From: Flavobacteriales bacterium
GTDB taxonomy: Bacteria > Bacteroidota > Bacteroidia > Flavobacteriales_F > PHOS-HE28
Direction of reading: 5' to 3'
NCBI GenBank assembly: GCA_016715995.1
Contig: JADJXF010000026.1
Coordinates: 1-64,000, forward strand
Length of the DNA: 64,000 bases
Shown: positions 50,241 through 58,814 of the stretch, piece after piece
Layout of the letters: each line of letters begins with the position of its first letter
Numbering within the stretch: position 1 is the first letter of the stretch
Notes under the pieces: generated by a model
Databases searched by the model: none
Seen by the model: only the letters and a program-made list of their open reading frames with translations
Told to the model about the DNA's origin: nothing
Program-made: the position numbers and the translations under genes

Positions 50241-52010
50241 ATGCGTTGGCTCCTTGCATCCTTGTTCGTGATGTGTACCGGTCACTTCTCCGCGCAATCA
50301 CCACCCATCGGCTGGCAGGCCCTCATTGGTGGAAGCGGTGGCCAGGGTGAATGGTTGGTGCCGCTGCCGGATGGCAGCTTGATCGGCTTGGGCACCGTTG
50401 AAACCTCGCAGCCCGGTATCACCGGTTACCATCCGGGAGGCAAGATCCCGACGGACATGTGGGTCTTCAAGCTTTCGCCAGATGGCGAGCTCCTTTGGGA
50501 GCAGGCCATTGGTGGCTCGGAAATGGAACAAGCCTATCAGATGATCCCCACGAGCGATGGTGGGGTGGTGATAGCGGGACAAACGCGATCGAGCGATGGC
50601 GATGTCACCGGCCACCACGGCAACGTGGACATCTGGTTGGTGAAGTTCTCGGGCGGGGGCCAGTTGCTCTGGGAGCGCGCGCTTGGTGGCTCGGAGGAAG
50701 AGTTCTTCTACCTCTTTCCGCAGAACTATGAGATGGGAGTGCACCTGCTGGAGACCCAGGACCAAGGCATCGCCCTGCTCGCGCACACCAGCTCCGCAGA
50801 TGGTGACGTCGTCGGAGCGCATTCTCCCCCAGGTACGGACATCTGGCTGGTGAAATTGGACAGTGATGGCGGACTGCTCTGGCAGCGCTGCCTAGGCGGT
50901 TCCTCGGACGACAGGGCCAATGCCATGGTGGAAACCGCATCCGGCGCCTTGGTCCTAGCGGGTTCCGTCGGATCCGCCGATGGTGATGTCACAGGTCATC
51001 ATGGGCAGTGGGACATCTGGGTGGCCTGTCTAAGCGCCGGCGGCGAATTGCTCTGGCAGCGAGCCTTGGGCGGCAGCCTGGATGAACAAGCGTACGATCT
51101 CACCACCACGGCGGATGGGGGGCTGGTGCTGTGCGGGTCAACGACTTCGACCGATGGTGACGTCGATGACGCCATCAACACCGGAAACATCTGGGATGCC
51201 TGGGTGGTGAAGCTCACCGCCGATGGGTCGATTGACTGGAAGCGCTGCCTAGGCGGCACGCAGGGGGACTATGCCACACACATCCACAGCCGACCCGATG
51301 GGAGCAATTTGGTATTACTGATCAGTACATCCACGGATATTGACATGGCTGGCGCGCCACCCGGCATCCGCGCATGGGTGATGTCTCTGGATGCAACGGG
51401 TGAGATCGAATGGGCAACGGGTTACGGGAATGGCGCGGAGGATAGTCCTGTCCATCCGGTATTCAGAGCGGATGGCGGCTGCGTCATGATGTTCCCTATC
51501 GCTGCAGCCGGAGATGATCTTCCACCGGAATTTGGGACAGGTGCCGTGTGGTTGGTGAGCATGGATGGAGCCGGGAACGTGGAGTGGCAGCACTCTTACG
51601 GTGGGAGCTCGTTCGAATGGGGCCACCACTTGGTGGGTTGGCCGGACGGCCGCCTGGCCTTCACTGGGCACAACCAATCCACGGATGGGGACCTGGCCAG
51701 CTTTCCGCCGGACCATTACACGCTCTGGGTATGCACCCTGGGGGACATGCACACCGGCGCGGAGGACGTGGAGGAGCAGCATCTCATCATCGTGCAGGAT
51801 ATGACAGGTGCGGCATTGCGCATCACCATTCCTCGCCTGCTCGGTTCGGCCGAACTGAGCCTGTACGACACACATGGTCGCCTGCAGCGCAGTGATCGCA
51901 TGGCCGGCACCGATGCCACCATGGACCTGCGCGGCCTCGCAAGCGGAGCGTATGTGCTGGTAGTGCGCGCACAGGAGGTAACCCACCGCCAACGAATCGT
52001 GGTTCCTTAG
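50241..52010 (+). CDS. Secreted T9SS cargo protein with repeated WxRxLGGS motifs
   Basis: 589 residues. Signal peptide (LLASLFVMCTGHFSAQ), then about seven repeats built on (D)GELLWERALGGS...D-x-A and SxDGDVTGHHG-x-x-D-I-W, a pattern typical of beta-propeller-like secreted proteins of Bacteroidota (delta-60/SBBP-like repeats). The C-terminal ~80 residues (LSLYDTHGRLQRSDRMAG, LRGLASGAYVLVVRAQEVTHR) form a type A T9SS sorting domain. Ligand unknown. The ATG at 50241 is chosen since it begins the signal peptide; the frame is open to 50130. It lies between the peptidase gene and the fragment duplicated from that gene's 3' end. Confidence 0.85.
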   Translation: MRWLLASLFVMCTGHFSAQSPPIGWQALIGGSGGQGEWLVPLPDGSLIGLGTVETSQPGITGYHPGGKIPTDMWVFKLSPDGELLWEQAIGGSEMEQAYQMIPTSDGGVVIAGQTRSSDGDVTGHHGNVDIWLVKFSGGGQLLWERALGGSEEEFFYLFPQNYEMGVHLLETQDQGIALLAHTSSADGDVVGAHSPPGTDIWLVKLDSDGGLLWQRCLGGSSDDRANAMVETASGALVLAGSVGSADGDVTGHHGQWDIWVACLSAGGELLWQRALGGSLDEQAYDLTTTADGGLVLCGSTTSTDGDVDDAINTGNIWDAWVVKLTADGSIDWKRCLGGTQGDYATHIHSRPDGSNLVLLISTSTDIDMAGAPPGIRAWVMSLDATGEIEWATGYGNGAEDSPVHPVFRADGGCVMMFPIAAAGDDLPPEFGTGAVWLVSMDGAGNVEWQHSYGGSSFEWGHHLVGWPDGRLAFTGHNQSTDGDLASFPPDHYTLWVCTLGDMHTGAEDVEEQHLIIVQDMTGAALRITIPRLLGSAELSLYDTHGRLQRSDRMAGTDATMDLRGLASGAYVLVVRAQEVTHRQRIVVP

Positions 52011-52126
52011 GTGTACGCCCTAAATGATCGCGCCACGCGACAGGAAGGCAATCGTAGCAGCGGCGACTCCCAAGGCTAAGAGAACATCAGCGCCAAGGAC
52101 TTGTGTGGACCGCACTGGAGCGGGCA

Positions 52127-52218
52127 CATGCGAATCGACAAGCTGGATCACCAAGGCATCTATAACGCCGAGGAGGCGCGCTACACGCACAAGTTGCGGA
52201 TGGTAGCGGGTGCTGTGA
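52127..52218 (+). pseudogene. Decayed copy of the 3' end of the C40 peptidase gene
   Basis: Bases 52127-52218 match about 50037-50133 with scattered substitutions and a 2-base deletion (GTGAAGCGGG to GTAGCGGG). The codons DKLDHQGIYNAEEARYTHKL are preserved. No start or catalytic domain is present. The 317-base gap 52011-52327 otherwise shows nothing recognisable. Confidence 0.8.
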
Positions 52219-52327
52219 GCGCTGCGCCACACGAGAGTTTCACTTCAGGGACCTTGTCGGAATTTGAGCGAACACCCGGAAGCGCGTTGCCATGCAGCAT
52301 TCCTCCGGGATGTTGCTCATTGCTCAC

Positions 52328-54679
52328 TCAGAACCTCAAGGTGTACCCGATTACCGGAAGTATCGCGAGCTGGTTGACGGCTTCGATGCGGTCCTGGCGG
52401 CTGCTGTAGTAGTGGTAAACTGGCGTCTGGGTGTTGAGGGCGTTCTGCACATCGGCCTTGAATTCGTGGCTGACCTTGGCGCGGCCGACGCGGTAGGCGA
52501 GCACCACATCGAGCTTGCCGATGGGATCGCCCTTGATGCTCATGGCGGGTGAACCCTCCTTGTGCGTGCCCGCAGCGCGACTTGCTTCCAGGTCGATGGG
52601 TGTGTTCCACTGGCCGCCCATGAGGCTGTAGCGCACGCCGGTGGTGAGCACCTTGTTCTTGGTGGCGGCGCCCACCTTCCACTCTTTGCCGACGAGGGCG
52701 TTGCCGACGAAGCCGAGGTTGAAGCGCGCGTTGTACCAGCTGCCATCGTCGGCGCGGTAGCGGCTCTCAAAGACGGAGGCGGTGGCCAAGGCATGCCAGC
52801 CACGCGTGAAGAACTTCTCGATGCTGGCCTCGACGCCCGCGTTGTAGCCGGTGCCGGTGCTGACGAGGGGCTTGGTGGTGAACCACTCCTGCGTGTTGCC
52901 GAGCCAGAAGGCGCTGCCCGGGGCATCCTCGACCGGCTGGGCGTAGAGGTATTGGTAGTAGGCCTCGGCTTTGAGCTGCACGTCCTCGGCGAGCATCTGC
53001 TCGTAGCCGAAGACGGCGTGCATGGCGCGGGTGAGGCCGAGGTTCCTGTTGGGCGTAATGGTGCGGCCCTCGGCATCGGTGCTCTGCGCGAAGTAGGTCA
53101 TGATGCTCTCGGTACGACTGTGCAGCCCGGCGCCCAGGGTGAAGGCGCGCACGGTGCTGGGCTGGTAGCGCAGAGCGGCGCGCGGCTCGATGCTGCTGGA
53201 TCCGTTGAGGGCGTAGTGCAGGAAATGCACGCCGCTGGTGAGCGACCATTGCTCGCTCCAGCGCCACTTCCAACTGGAAAAGGCCTGGAGGGTGGTGGCG
53301 CTGCCGTCGTGGTCCAATTCGCGGAGGGTGGCTTGCTGCTCGCGGTCCCAGCTGTCGACCAGCATGCGGAAGCGGTCGTGCGAGACGATGACGCCGGTGC
53401 GCAGCTTGTGGTTGGCGTTGAGGCGCGTGTTGAGGGTGCTGGTGGCGCGGTAGGTGGTGCGGCGCATGTCGGATTCCTCCCGGGTGACGAGGGGCAGTTC
53501 GCCGGGCGCGTCGGTCTCTTTGAACACGACACCGCTGCCGTTGCCGCTGAGTGATACAGTGGTGTAGAGGAAGGTGTTGGCGCTGAGCAGCTGCGTGTGC
53601 GTGAGACCAACGACGCCCATGCGCGAACCGTAGTCGGAGCGGGCGAAGAGCGAATCGCCGCTGATGCCCTTCTCCTCCTGCAGGATGCTGCTGCGACCGC
53701 CGATGCCGAAGAGCGAGAAGGTGCCGGCCTTTGCGGTGGGCAGCTTGAGCTTGAAGGCCGCATCGGTGTACTTGGGCACGCCCTGATAGTCGACGATGCC
53801 GGCTTGATCGAGCAGCGAGAGGGTGCTGTAGCGGTAGTTGGCGAGGTAGCTGCCGCCCTGCACGCCTGGCAGTGGCCCTTCGGCGGTGAGGTCGGTGCCC
53901 AGGACGCCGGCCTTGAGGGTGTACTCGCGGGTGCGGTCGTTGCCGTCGCGCAGTTTCATGTCGAAGACGGCGCTGGTGACGTTGCCGTACTCGGCCGCGA
54001 AGGCGCCGGTGTAGAAATCGGAGTTGTCCACGACATCGCTGTTGAGCACGTTGATGGGCCCGCCGGTGGTGCCGTCGTCGGCGAAGTGGTTGGGGTTGGG
54101 AATCTCCATGCCCTCGAGGCGCCAGAGCACGCCTTTGGGTGAGTTGCCGCGAACGATGATGGTGTTGTTGCCGGTGGGATCGCCCGCCACGCCGGGGAAG
54201 ACGGTGACCATGCGCGCGGGATCGTTGATGCCGCCAGCGATGCGCGAGGTCTCCTCCACACTGATGGTGCGCGCGCTGAGCACGGCCATGTCGTTGCGCA
54301 CCTCGCCGCGACCCTTCTTGCCGCTGATCTCCACCGCATCGAGCTTCACGATCGATTCCTGGAGTCGCAGATCGAGGACGAGCTCCTTGGCGGAGTTCAC
54401 CAAGAGGTTGGCCATGTTCTGCTCTTCGTAGCCAAGCATGCGCACTTGAAGGGCGATGCGTCCCACAGGTACGTTGCTGAGAGCGAAGCGGCCATCGAGG
54501 TCGGTGGTTGCGCCAATGAGCGGGTCGCTGCCCGCTAGGAGCACGGTGGCGCCGATGAGGGGCTGGCGGGTGTCGGCATCGGTGATGGTGCCACGGACGG
54601 TCTGGGTGGTGGATTGGGCGAGGGTGCTGGAAGCAAGTAGCAACAAGAGCGAGAGGAGGCTGGAGCGGATCTGATGCAT
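52328..54679 (-). CDS. TonB-dependent receptor with carboxypeptidase-like domain
   Basis: 783 residues from ATG 54679. Signal peptide (LLSLLLLLASSTLAQ), CarboxypepD_reg-like domain (VRGTITDADTRQPLIGATVLL, about 26-110), plug with EVRNDMAVLSARTISVEET, PGVAGDPTGNNTIIVRGNSPKG, WRLEGMEIPNPNHF, then a barrel ending in ILPVIGYTLRF. The substrate is not indicated. It is downstream of the sigma/FecR/STN-repeat genes on the same strand after a 252-base gap, so it could be the target receptor of that signalling system, although such receptors usually carry the STN domain themselves and this one does not. Confidence 0.9.
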   Translation of the reverse strand: MHQIRSSLLSLLLLLASSTLAQSTTQTVRGTITDADTRQPLIGATVLLAGSDPLIGATTDLDGRFALSNVPVGRIALQVRMLGYEEQNMANLLVNSAKELVLDLRLQESIVKLDAVEISGKKGRGEVRNDMAVLSARTISVEETSRIAGGINDPARMVTVFPGVAGDPTGNNTIIVRGNSPKGVLWRLEGMEIPNPNHFADDGTTGGPINVLNSDVVDNSDFYTGAFAAEYGNVTSAVFDMKLRDGNDRTREYTLKAGVLGTDLTAEGPLPGVQGGSYLANYRYSTLSLLDQAGIVDYQGVPKYTDAAFKLKLPTAKAGTFSLFGIGGRSSILQEEKGISGDSLFARSDYGSRMGVVGLTHTQLLSANTFLYTTVSLSGNGSGVVFKETDAPGELPLVTREESDMRRTTYRATSTLNTRLNANHKLRTGVIVSHDRFRMLVDSWDREQQATLRELDHDGSATTLQAFSSWKWRWSEQWSLTSGVHFLHYALNGSSSIEPRAALRYQPSTVRAFTLGAGLHSRTESIMTYFAQSTDAEGRTITPNRNLGLTRAMHAVFGYEQMLAEDVQLKAEAYYQYLYAQPVEDAPGSAFWLGNTQEWFTTKPLVSTGTGYNAGVEASIEKFFTRGWHALATASVFESRYRADDGSWYNARFNLGFVGNALVGKEWKVGAATKNKVLTTGVRYSLMGGQWNTPIDLEASRAAGTHKEGSPAMSIKGDPIGKLDVVLAYRVGRAKVSHEFKADVQNALNTQTPVYHYYSSRQDRIEAVNQLAILPVIGYTLRF

Positions 54680-54875
54680 GGTGGTTGGGTGTGCGGGACG
54701 TTTGCCGCAATGCGCATCAGACCATGGTGCACCCTCATGGGTTACAGCGCTGTCGGGCATACAGTGTTGAGCGGCGATTGGATCGGATGAGAGGAGGCGC
54801 ATGGGGAACAGGTGTTCGGTTTGGTGGTATGACAGCGATGGGGTGGGATACCCCTATCACGTGGTGAGAAAATGT

Positions 54876-54898
54876 GAGTCTCACGCAGAGGCGCAGAG
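54876..54898. repeat. Short motif of the ACGCAGAGGCGCAGAG type
   Basis: The sequence GAGTCTCACGCAGAGGCGCAGAG occurs once between the TonB receptor gene and the STN-repeat gene. The core TCACGCAGAGGCGCAGAG resembles a short dispersed element often seen in intergenic DNA of environmental bacteria. Only one copy was noticed here, so repeat status is from general knowledge. Confidence 0.35.
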
Positions 54899-54931
54899 AA
54901 CAGTACTGTATTCTGAACTCTGCTTGCCGAG

Positions 54932-57037
54932 CTAGAACCTCACCCCCACCCCTGCCCTCCACCCCAACCAGCCGCTCAGGCGCAGGTCATCCATTTGGTC
55001 GTTGTAGGCCAGTTCTGCGCGTGGCAACGCGCTCCGGTACTGGCCGGTGAAGACATCGCGCCAATTGCTGAAGAGCACATTCGCGACCAGCCCAGCTGTG
55101 ATGGTGAAGCGCTCCCGAATGAGCACTCCCGGGGTGATGCTGAAGCGCCCGAGGATGTTGACGGCATCGACCCATTCACGCTGCTCCACGATCTGCTCGG
55201 CGGTGAGGTCGATGTTGAGGAAGAGTGATTGGGAGAACCGCGGTTCGAAGCCGAAGCCGTAGAGGAAGCCCCAGCGCTCATCGGGCGTCACGGCGGGTGA
55301 ATAGCCGAGGATATTGTGGAAGGCGCGCGTTCCGGTACGGAACTGCACGCTCAAGGGCATCACATCATTGCTGATCACATCGACGCGGTGGTAGCCCTTC
55401 AGCGAGAAGGAGAATAGTCCGACCGAGCCGCCGCTGAGCGTATCGCTGATGTTGATGATGCCCACCTGTCCGCCAACGACGCGCCTCCCGAAGTTCACCG
55501 CGCCCACCTGTCCGCCTTCCGCCGTGCCGGGCACCACGTTAAGGCCGAAGCTGAACTGCCCGCCGGTGACGTTGCCCGCGTAGTTCAACCCGAAGCCCAC
55601 CTGGCCTTTGTCCACCGAACCGGGCACCACGTTCGCGCCGAAGCTGAATTGTCCGCCGGTGACATTCCCTGCGTAGTTGAGCCCGAAGCCCACTTGACCA
55701 CCGCTCACTTCACCGGGCACCACGTTGGCACCGAAGGAGACCTGTCCGCCGGTGACGCTTCCCGCATAGTTGGCTCCGAATCCCACCTGCCCGCCGCCCA
55801 CTTCACCCAACGAGATGTTCACCCCACCGCTCACCTGAGCGCCCTTCACCGCCTTGGCGTAGTTGGCCGCGCCGCTCACCTGCGCCTTGTTCACTACGCC
55901 GGTGACCACGTTAGCGCCGCCGCTCACCTGTACGCCATCCAGATCTCCGAAGGCCACGTTGGCTGCGCCGCTCACCTGCGTGCCGGACATGCCGCGCTTC
56001 ACCAGGTTCACGCCGCCGCTCACCTGCACGCCGGAGAGCGTGTCCCATACCGTGTTGCTGAAGCCCGCCACCTGCAATCCCTTCATGGCACGCATGCTGT
56101 GGTTGACGCCGCCCGCGAACTGCACGCCGCGCACCGTGCCGCCCACGAGGTTCCCGATGCCCGCGATCTGCACGCCCTTCATGTCGTGACTGAGCAGGTT
56201 GGCGCCGCCGCCGATCTCCAGGCCATCGAGCCCGCGCGCATAACCGGCGAGCACGTTCACGGAGACCTCGTTCACCACCGCGCCAGCGATGGGGCCGTTG
56301 GTGCTGACCCCCGGCACGAGCGAGAGCTGAAAGGCCCGCCGCTCCGCATAGCCGAGGTTCTCCGCGAATTGCATGCGCGATGCGGGCACCAGCAGACGCG
56401 CAGTGCCCAGATCCTCCACGCCGCAGCGATCGAAATGGCAGATGGGATCAATGCGCTCGACTGGTGGAATGGGCCGAAGCGCCACACGCGCAGCAGCACC
56501 GCGCTCCACGAAGACCACGGTGTCCTGATAGCCGCTGCGCGCGATCAACAGCGGTGTACGCTCCAACTCGCCGCTGAGGGCGATGCGGAAGGCGCCCTTC
56601 GCATCGGTGGCCACTGCGTTGCTCTTGCGCAACTCGAAGACCGTGGCGCCGGAAACGGGCGCGCCGTTGCTTCCATCGGTGATCGCGCCCTCCAAATCGA
56701 AGCGCTGCTTCCTGCCCGGCGCTGCGGTGATGATGAGGTGGTTGCCGCTCTCCTTCCACGGAAGGCCCGCAGGAAGCACGGCACGCAACGCGCGTTGCAC
56801 GGTCCAGTCTTCAGCGTGGAGGGTGACGATGCTATCCGCAGGCACGGCAGCGGCGTTGTAGCTGAGCCGGAACTTCCCGTCCTGTGCGATGAGCGTGAGC
56901 GCATTACCCAACCTCACGTTCTCCGCGTGCACGGTGACGCGACGCTCGAGGATGCCTTGCGCCGCAGCGACCATGACTATGCACAGCGCTACCGCCAGGG
57001 AGACACAACGCTCAACACCCCTCGCCATCGAGCGCAT
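54932..57037 (-). CDS. STN-domain surface protein with GVQxSGGxN-type repeats (LA_2272-like)
   Basis: 701 residues from ATG 57037 (57028 also possible). Signal peptide (SLAVALCIVMVAAAQ), an STN domain (VTVHAENVRLGNALTLIAQDGKFRLSYN... about 32-105), a carboxypeptidase-like domain (FDLEGAITDGSNGAPVSGATVFEL), then a long row of imperfect 16-22 residue repeats such as GVQVSGGVNLVKRGMSGTQ and GGQVGFGANYAGSVTGGQ (about 260-500), like the surface repeats of the LA_2272 family. A beta-rich end closes the protein. STN domains in FecA-type receptors touch FecR across the outer membrane, so this may be the sensor of the FecR/sigma pair encoded just upstream. It overlaps fecR by 26 bases. Confidence 0.8.
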   Translation of the reverse strand: MRSMARGVERCVSLAVALCIVMVAAAQGILERRVTVHAENVRLGNALTLIAQDGKFRLSYNAAAVPADSIVTLHAEDWTVQRALRAVLPAGLPWKESGNHLIITAAPGRKQRFDLEGAITDGSNGAPVSGATVFELRKSNAVATDAKGAFRIALSGELERTPLLIARSGYQDTVVFVERGAAARVALRPIPPVERIDPICHFDRCGVEDLGTARLLVPASRMQFAENLGYAERRAFQLSLVPGVSTNGPIAGAVVNEVSVNVLAGYARGLDGLEIGGGANLLSHDMKGVQIAGIGNLVGGTVRGVQFAGGVNHSMRAMKGLQVAGFSNTVWDTLSGVQVSGGVNLVKRGMSGTQVSGAANVAFGDLDGVQVSGGANVVTGVVNKAQVSGAANYAKAVKGAQVSGGVNISLGEVGGGQVGFGANYAGSVTGGQVSFGANVVPGEVSGGQVGFGLNYAGNVTGGQFSFGANVVPGSVDKGQVGFGLNYAGNVTGGQFSFGLNVVPGTAEGGQVGAVNFGRRVVGGQVGIINISDTLSGGSVGLFSFSLKGYHRVDVISNDVMPLSVQFRTGTRAFHNILGYSPAVTPDERWGFLYGFGFEPRFSQSLFLNIDLTAEQIVEQREWVDAVNILGRFSITPGVLIRERFTITAGLVANVLFSNWRDVFTGQYRSALPRAELAYNDQMDDLRLSGWLGWRAGVGVRF

Positions 57038-58085
57038 AACTGTTGCCGTCGCGGGTAAGGGTGAAGCCGAAGGTGTCTGCGATGACACCAAGGATGGCCT
57101 CGATGGGCTCGTCGTCGAACTCGGCGGTGAGGGTGCAGCGTGCGAGACCCGCATGGCTGAGCGATACCTGCACCTTGTAGATGCGCTCCAACTGGCGCGT
57201 GACCTCATCCAGCGGCGCACGGTCGAAGTGAATGATGCGCCAGCCCCAGACCTCGGCGGGCGCTGCTGGTGCGCGCTCCAGCAGATGGCGCGATTTGCGG
57301 TAGCGCGCGTGCTGCCCGGCTGTGAGCACGAGCGTATCCGGCCCTGCCTCCACGCGCACGCGCCCGCTGCGCACACGGACCTCCACGATCTCGGATGAGT
57401 CGTAGGCTGAAACGGTGAAGGCCGTGCCGAGCACCATCACCTGCACATCGCCGGCATCCACCACGAAAGGCCGCGCCTCGTCGCGCTGCACGGCGAAGTA
57501 GGCCTCGCCCTTCAGCTTGATGCTGCGCTCACGGCCCATGCGCGCATCCATCGTGGTGCCCGGCGATAGCACGACCGCACTGCTATCCGCGAGCAAGACA
57601 TCCATTGGTTCATGCAGGGAGGCGAACTGTTCCATCGGTGGCTGCATGATCCAGCGCGCAGCGAAAAGCACACCCGCGACAACAGCGGCAGCAACCGCCC
57701 AGCGCTGCCATTGCATGCGCCGCATGGGGATCACGCGACCCTTCCCTTCTGCTTCCGCGATGCGGTCCTGCACTTTGGCCCATGCGCTGTCCTCCATCAT
57801 CCATGCCCGCGTCGCGGCTGCTTCGCCCAAGGCCCATGCACGTTCCTCAGCCTCCTTGGCCTTGGCTTCCGCTTCTGCACCGACGGCCCAGGCCCGCATT
57901 TCCTCATCCAGCGCGATCACTGCCGCATCGGCGGTGATGGACCAGATGCGCTGCATGCGGTCGAGTTCCTCCGCATTCGCAGGATTCAATGCCACCCATG
58001 CCTCCACTTGCGCGCGCTGCGCGGCATCGGCTTCACCGGCGATGTACCGGGCGAGGAGATCACTATCGATGCCGTTTTGATCCAT
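57012..58085 (-). CDS. FecR-family anti-sigma/sigma regulator with Ala/Trp-rich insert
   Basis: 357 residues. Cytoplasmic anti-sigma domain (DLLARYIAGEADAAQRAQVEAWV, 10-45), then an unusual Ala/Glu/Trp-rich helical insert (about 61-112) with three RAW(A/M) units, a membrane helix (WAVAAAVVAGVLFAARW, 129-145), the FecR beta domain (GTTMDARMGRERSIKLKGEAYF, ARPFVVDAGDVQVMVLGT) and a C-terminal DUF4974/STN-like domain (VTRQLERIYKVQVSLSHAG...). It would hold or activate the ECF sigma factor encoded upstream in response to an outer membrane signal. The gene follows the sigma gene by 36 bases. Confidence 0.88.
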   Translation of the reverse strand: MDQNGIDSDLLARYIAGEADAAQRAQVEAWVALNPANAEELDRMQRIWSITADAAVIALDEEMRAWAVGAEAEAKAKEAEERAWALGEAAATRAWMMEDSAWAKVQDRIAEAEGKGRVIPMRRMQWQRWAVAAAVVAGVLFAARWIMQPPMEQFASLHEPMDVLLADSSAVVLSPGTTMDARMGRERSIKLKGEAYFAVQRDEARPFVVDAGDVQVMVLGTAFTVSAYDSSEIVEVRVRSGRVRVEAGPDTLVLTAGQHARYRKSRHLLERAPAAPAEVWGWRIIHFDRAPLDEVTRQLERIYKVQVSLSHAGLARCTLTAEFDDEPIEAILGVIADTFGFTLTRDGNSYALDGEGC

Positions 58086-58121
58086 GTATCCTGTTGATGA
58101 CAACCGATGCGTCCAATACCC

Positions 58122-58685
58122 CTATCCCCCACCCTCGCCCAGCCAGAACAGCCAAGGCAGCAGGGGCACCAGGTCCTTCAACTCGTTGCGCAGGGTCTTG
58201 AGCGCGCTGCCCATCTGGTTTTCCACGGTCTTCACGCTGATGCCCAGCCGCTCGGCGATCTCGTGGTACTTCAGCCCTTCGTAGCGGCTCAGCTTGAAGA
58301 CCTTCCTCCGTTCCTCCGGCAGCGATTCGATGGCGGCCTGCACGCGGGCGATGCGCTCGGTGTGCTCGTCCTCTGAGCGCTCCTCCTCCTGCAAGCGGTC
58401 ATCCATGTCTTCATTCAACGCGCGAACCCTGGCTCCGGCTTTCACGGCGTTGAGGCAGCGGTTGCGTACCGAAGCATAGAGGTAGGCCTTGACGCTGGTG
58501 GTCACCTGCACCTTCTCGCGGTTGAGCCAGAGGCGGAAGAAGAGGTCCTGCACGAGGTCCTCGGCCTTGTCGCCGTCCTTGAGGTAACCCACGGCGAAAG
58601 CGCAGAGCGCGCGATAGTGCGCGCGGAAGAGCGCTTCGAAAGCAGTTCGGTCACCAGCGGCGATGGCCGCGAACTCGGCGTGCAT
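58122..58685 (-). CDS. ECF sigma-70 family RNA polymerase sigma factor
   Basis: 187 residues. Sigma-2 region (FEALFRAHYRALCAFAVGYLKDGDKAEDLVQDLFFRLW, the -10 binder), short linker, and sigma-4 (IESLPEERRKVFKLSRYEGLKYHEIAERLGISVKTVENQMGSALKTL, HTH for -35). This is the Bacteroidota FecI-like group that works with FecR. The insertion between the regions holds an acidic stretch (NEDMDDRLQEEERSEDEHTE). It is the first gene of the unit sigma - fecR - STN-repeat protein. Confidence 0.92.
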   Translation of the reverse strand: MHAEFAAIAAGDRTAFEALFRAHYRALCAFAVGYLKDGDKAEDLVQDLFFRLWLNREKVQVTTSVKAYLYASVRNRCLNAVKAGARVRALNEDMDDRLQEEERSEDEHTERIARVQAAIESLPEERRKVFKLSRYEGLKYHEIAERLGISVKTVENQMGSALKTLRNELKDLVPLLPWLFWLGEGGG

Positions 58686-58712
58686 GGGCGCGCCTGCCAG
58701 CCGCAGGCGGGG

Positions 58713-58720
58713 CGAAAGTA
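58713..58720 (-). promoter_or_regulatory. Candidate -7 box for the sigma/FecR unit
   Basis: Minus-strand TACTTTCG, 27 bases before the sigma factor ATG, identical to the box before the MazG-like gene. It may serve basal expression by the housekeeping sigma factor. Confidence 0.42.
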
Positions 58721-58814
58721 GAAGCGGGCATTGCGATGTTTCCGCTCATGACCGGTGCGGCCCGATACCCACACGCGCACGGTCTTTCGCGCTCGCTTCC
58801 GGTGTGACGCTGCG

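Noticed and set aside
55649..57058. Plus-strand 469-codon open frame opposite the STN-repeat gene
   Set aside because: Its regular repeats mirror the sense repeats in the other strand.
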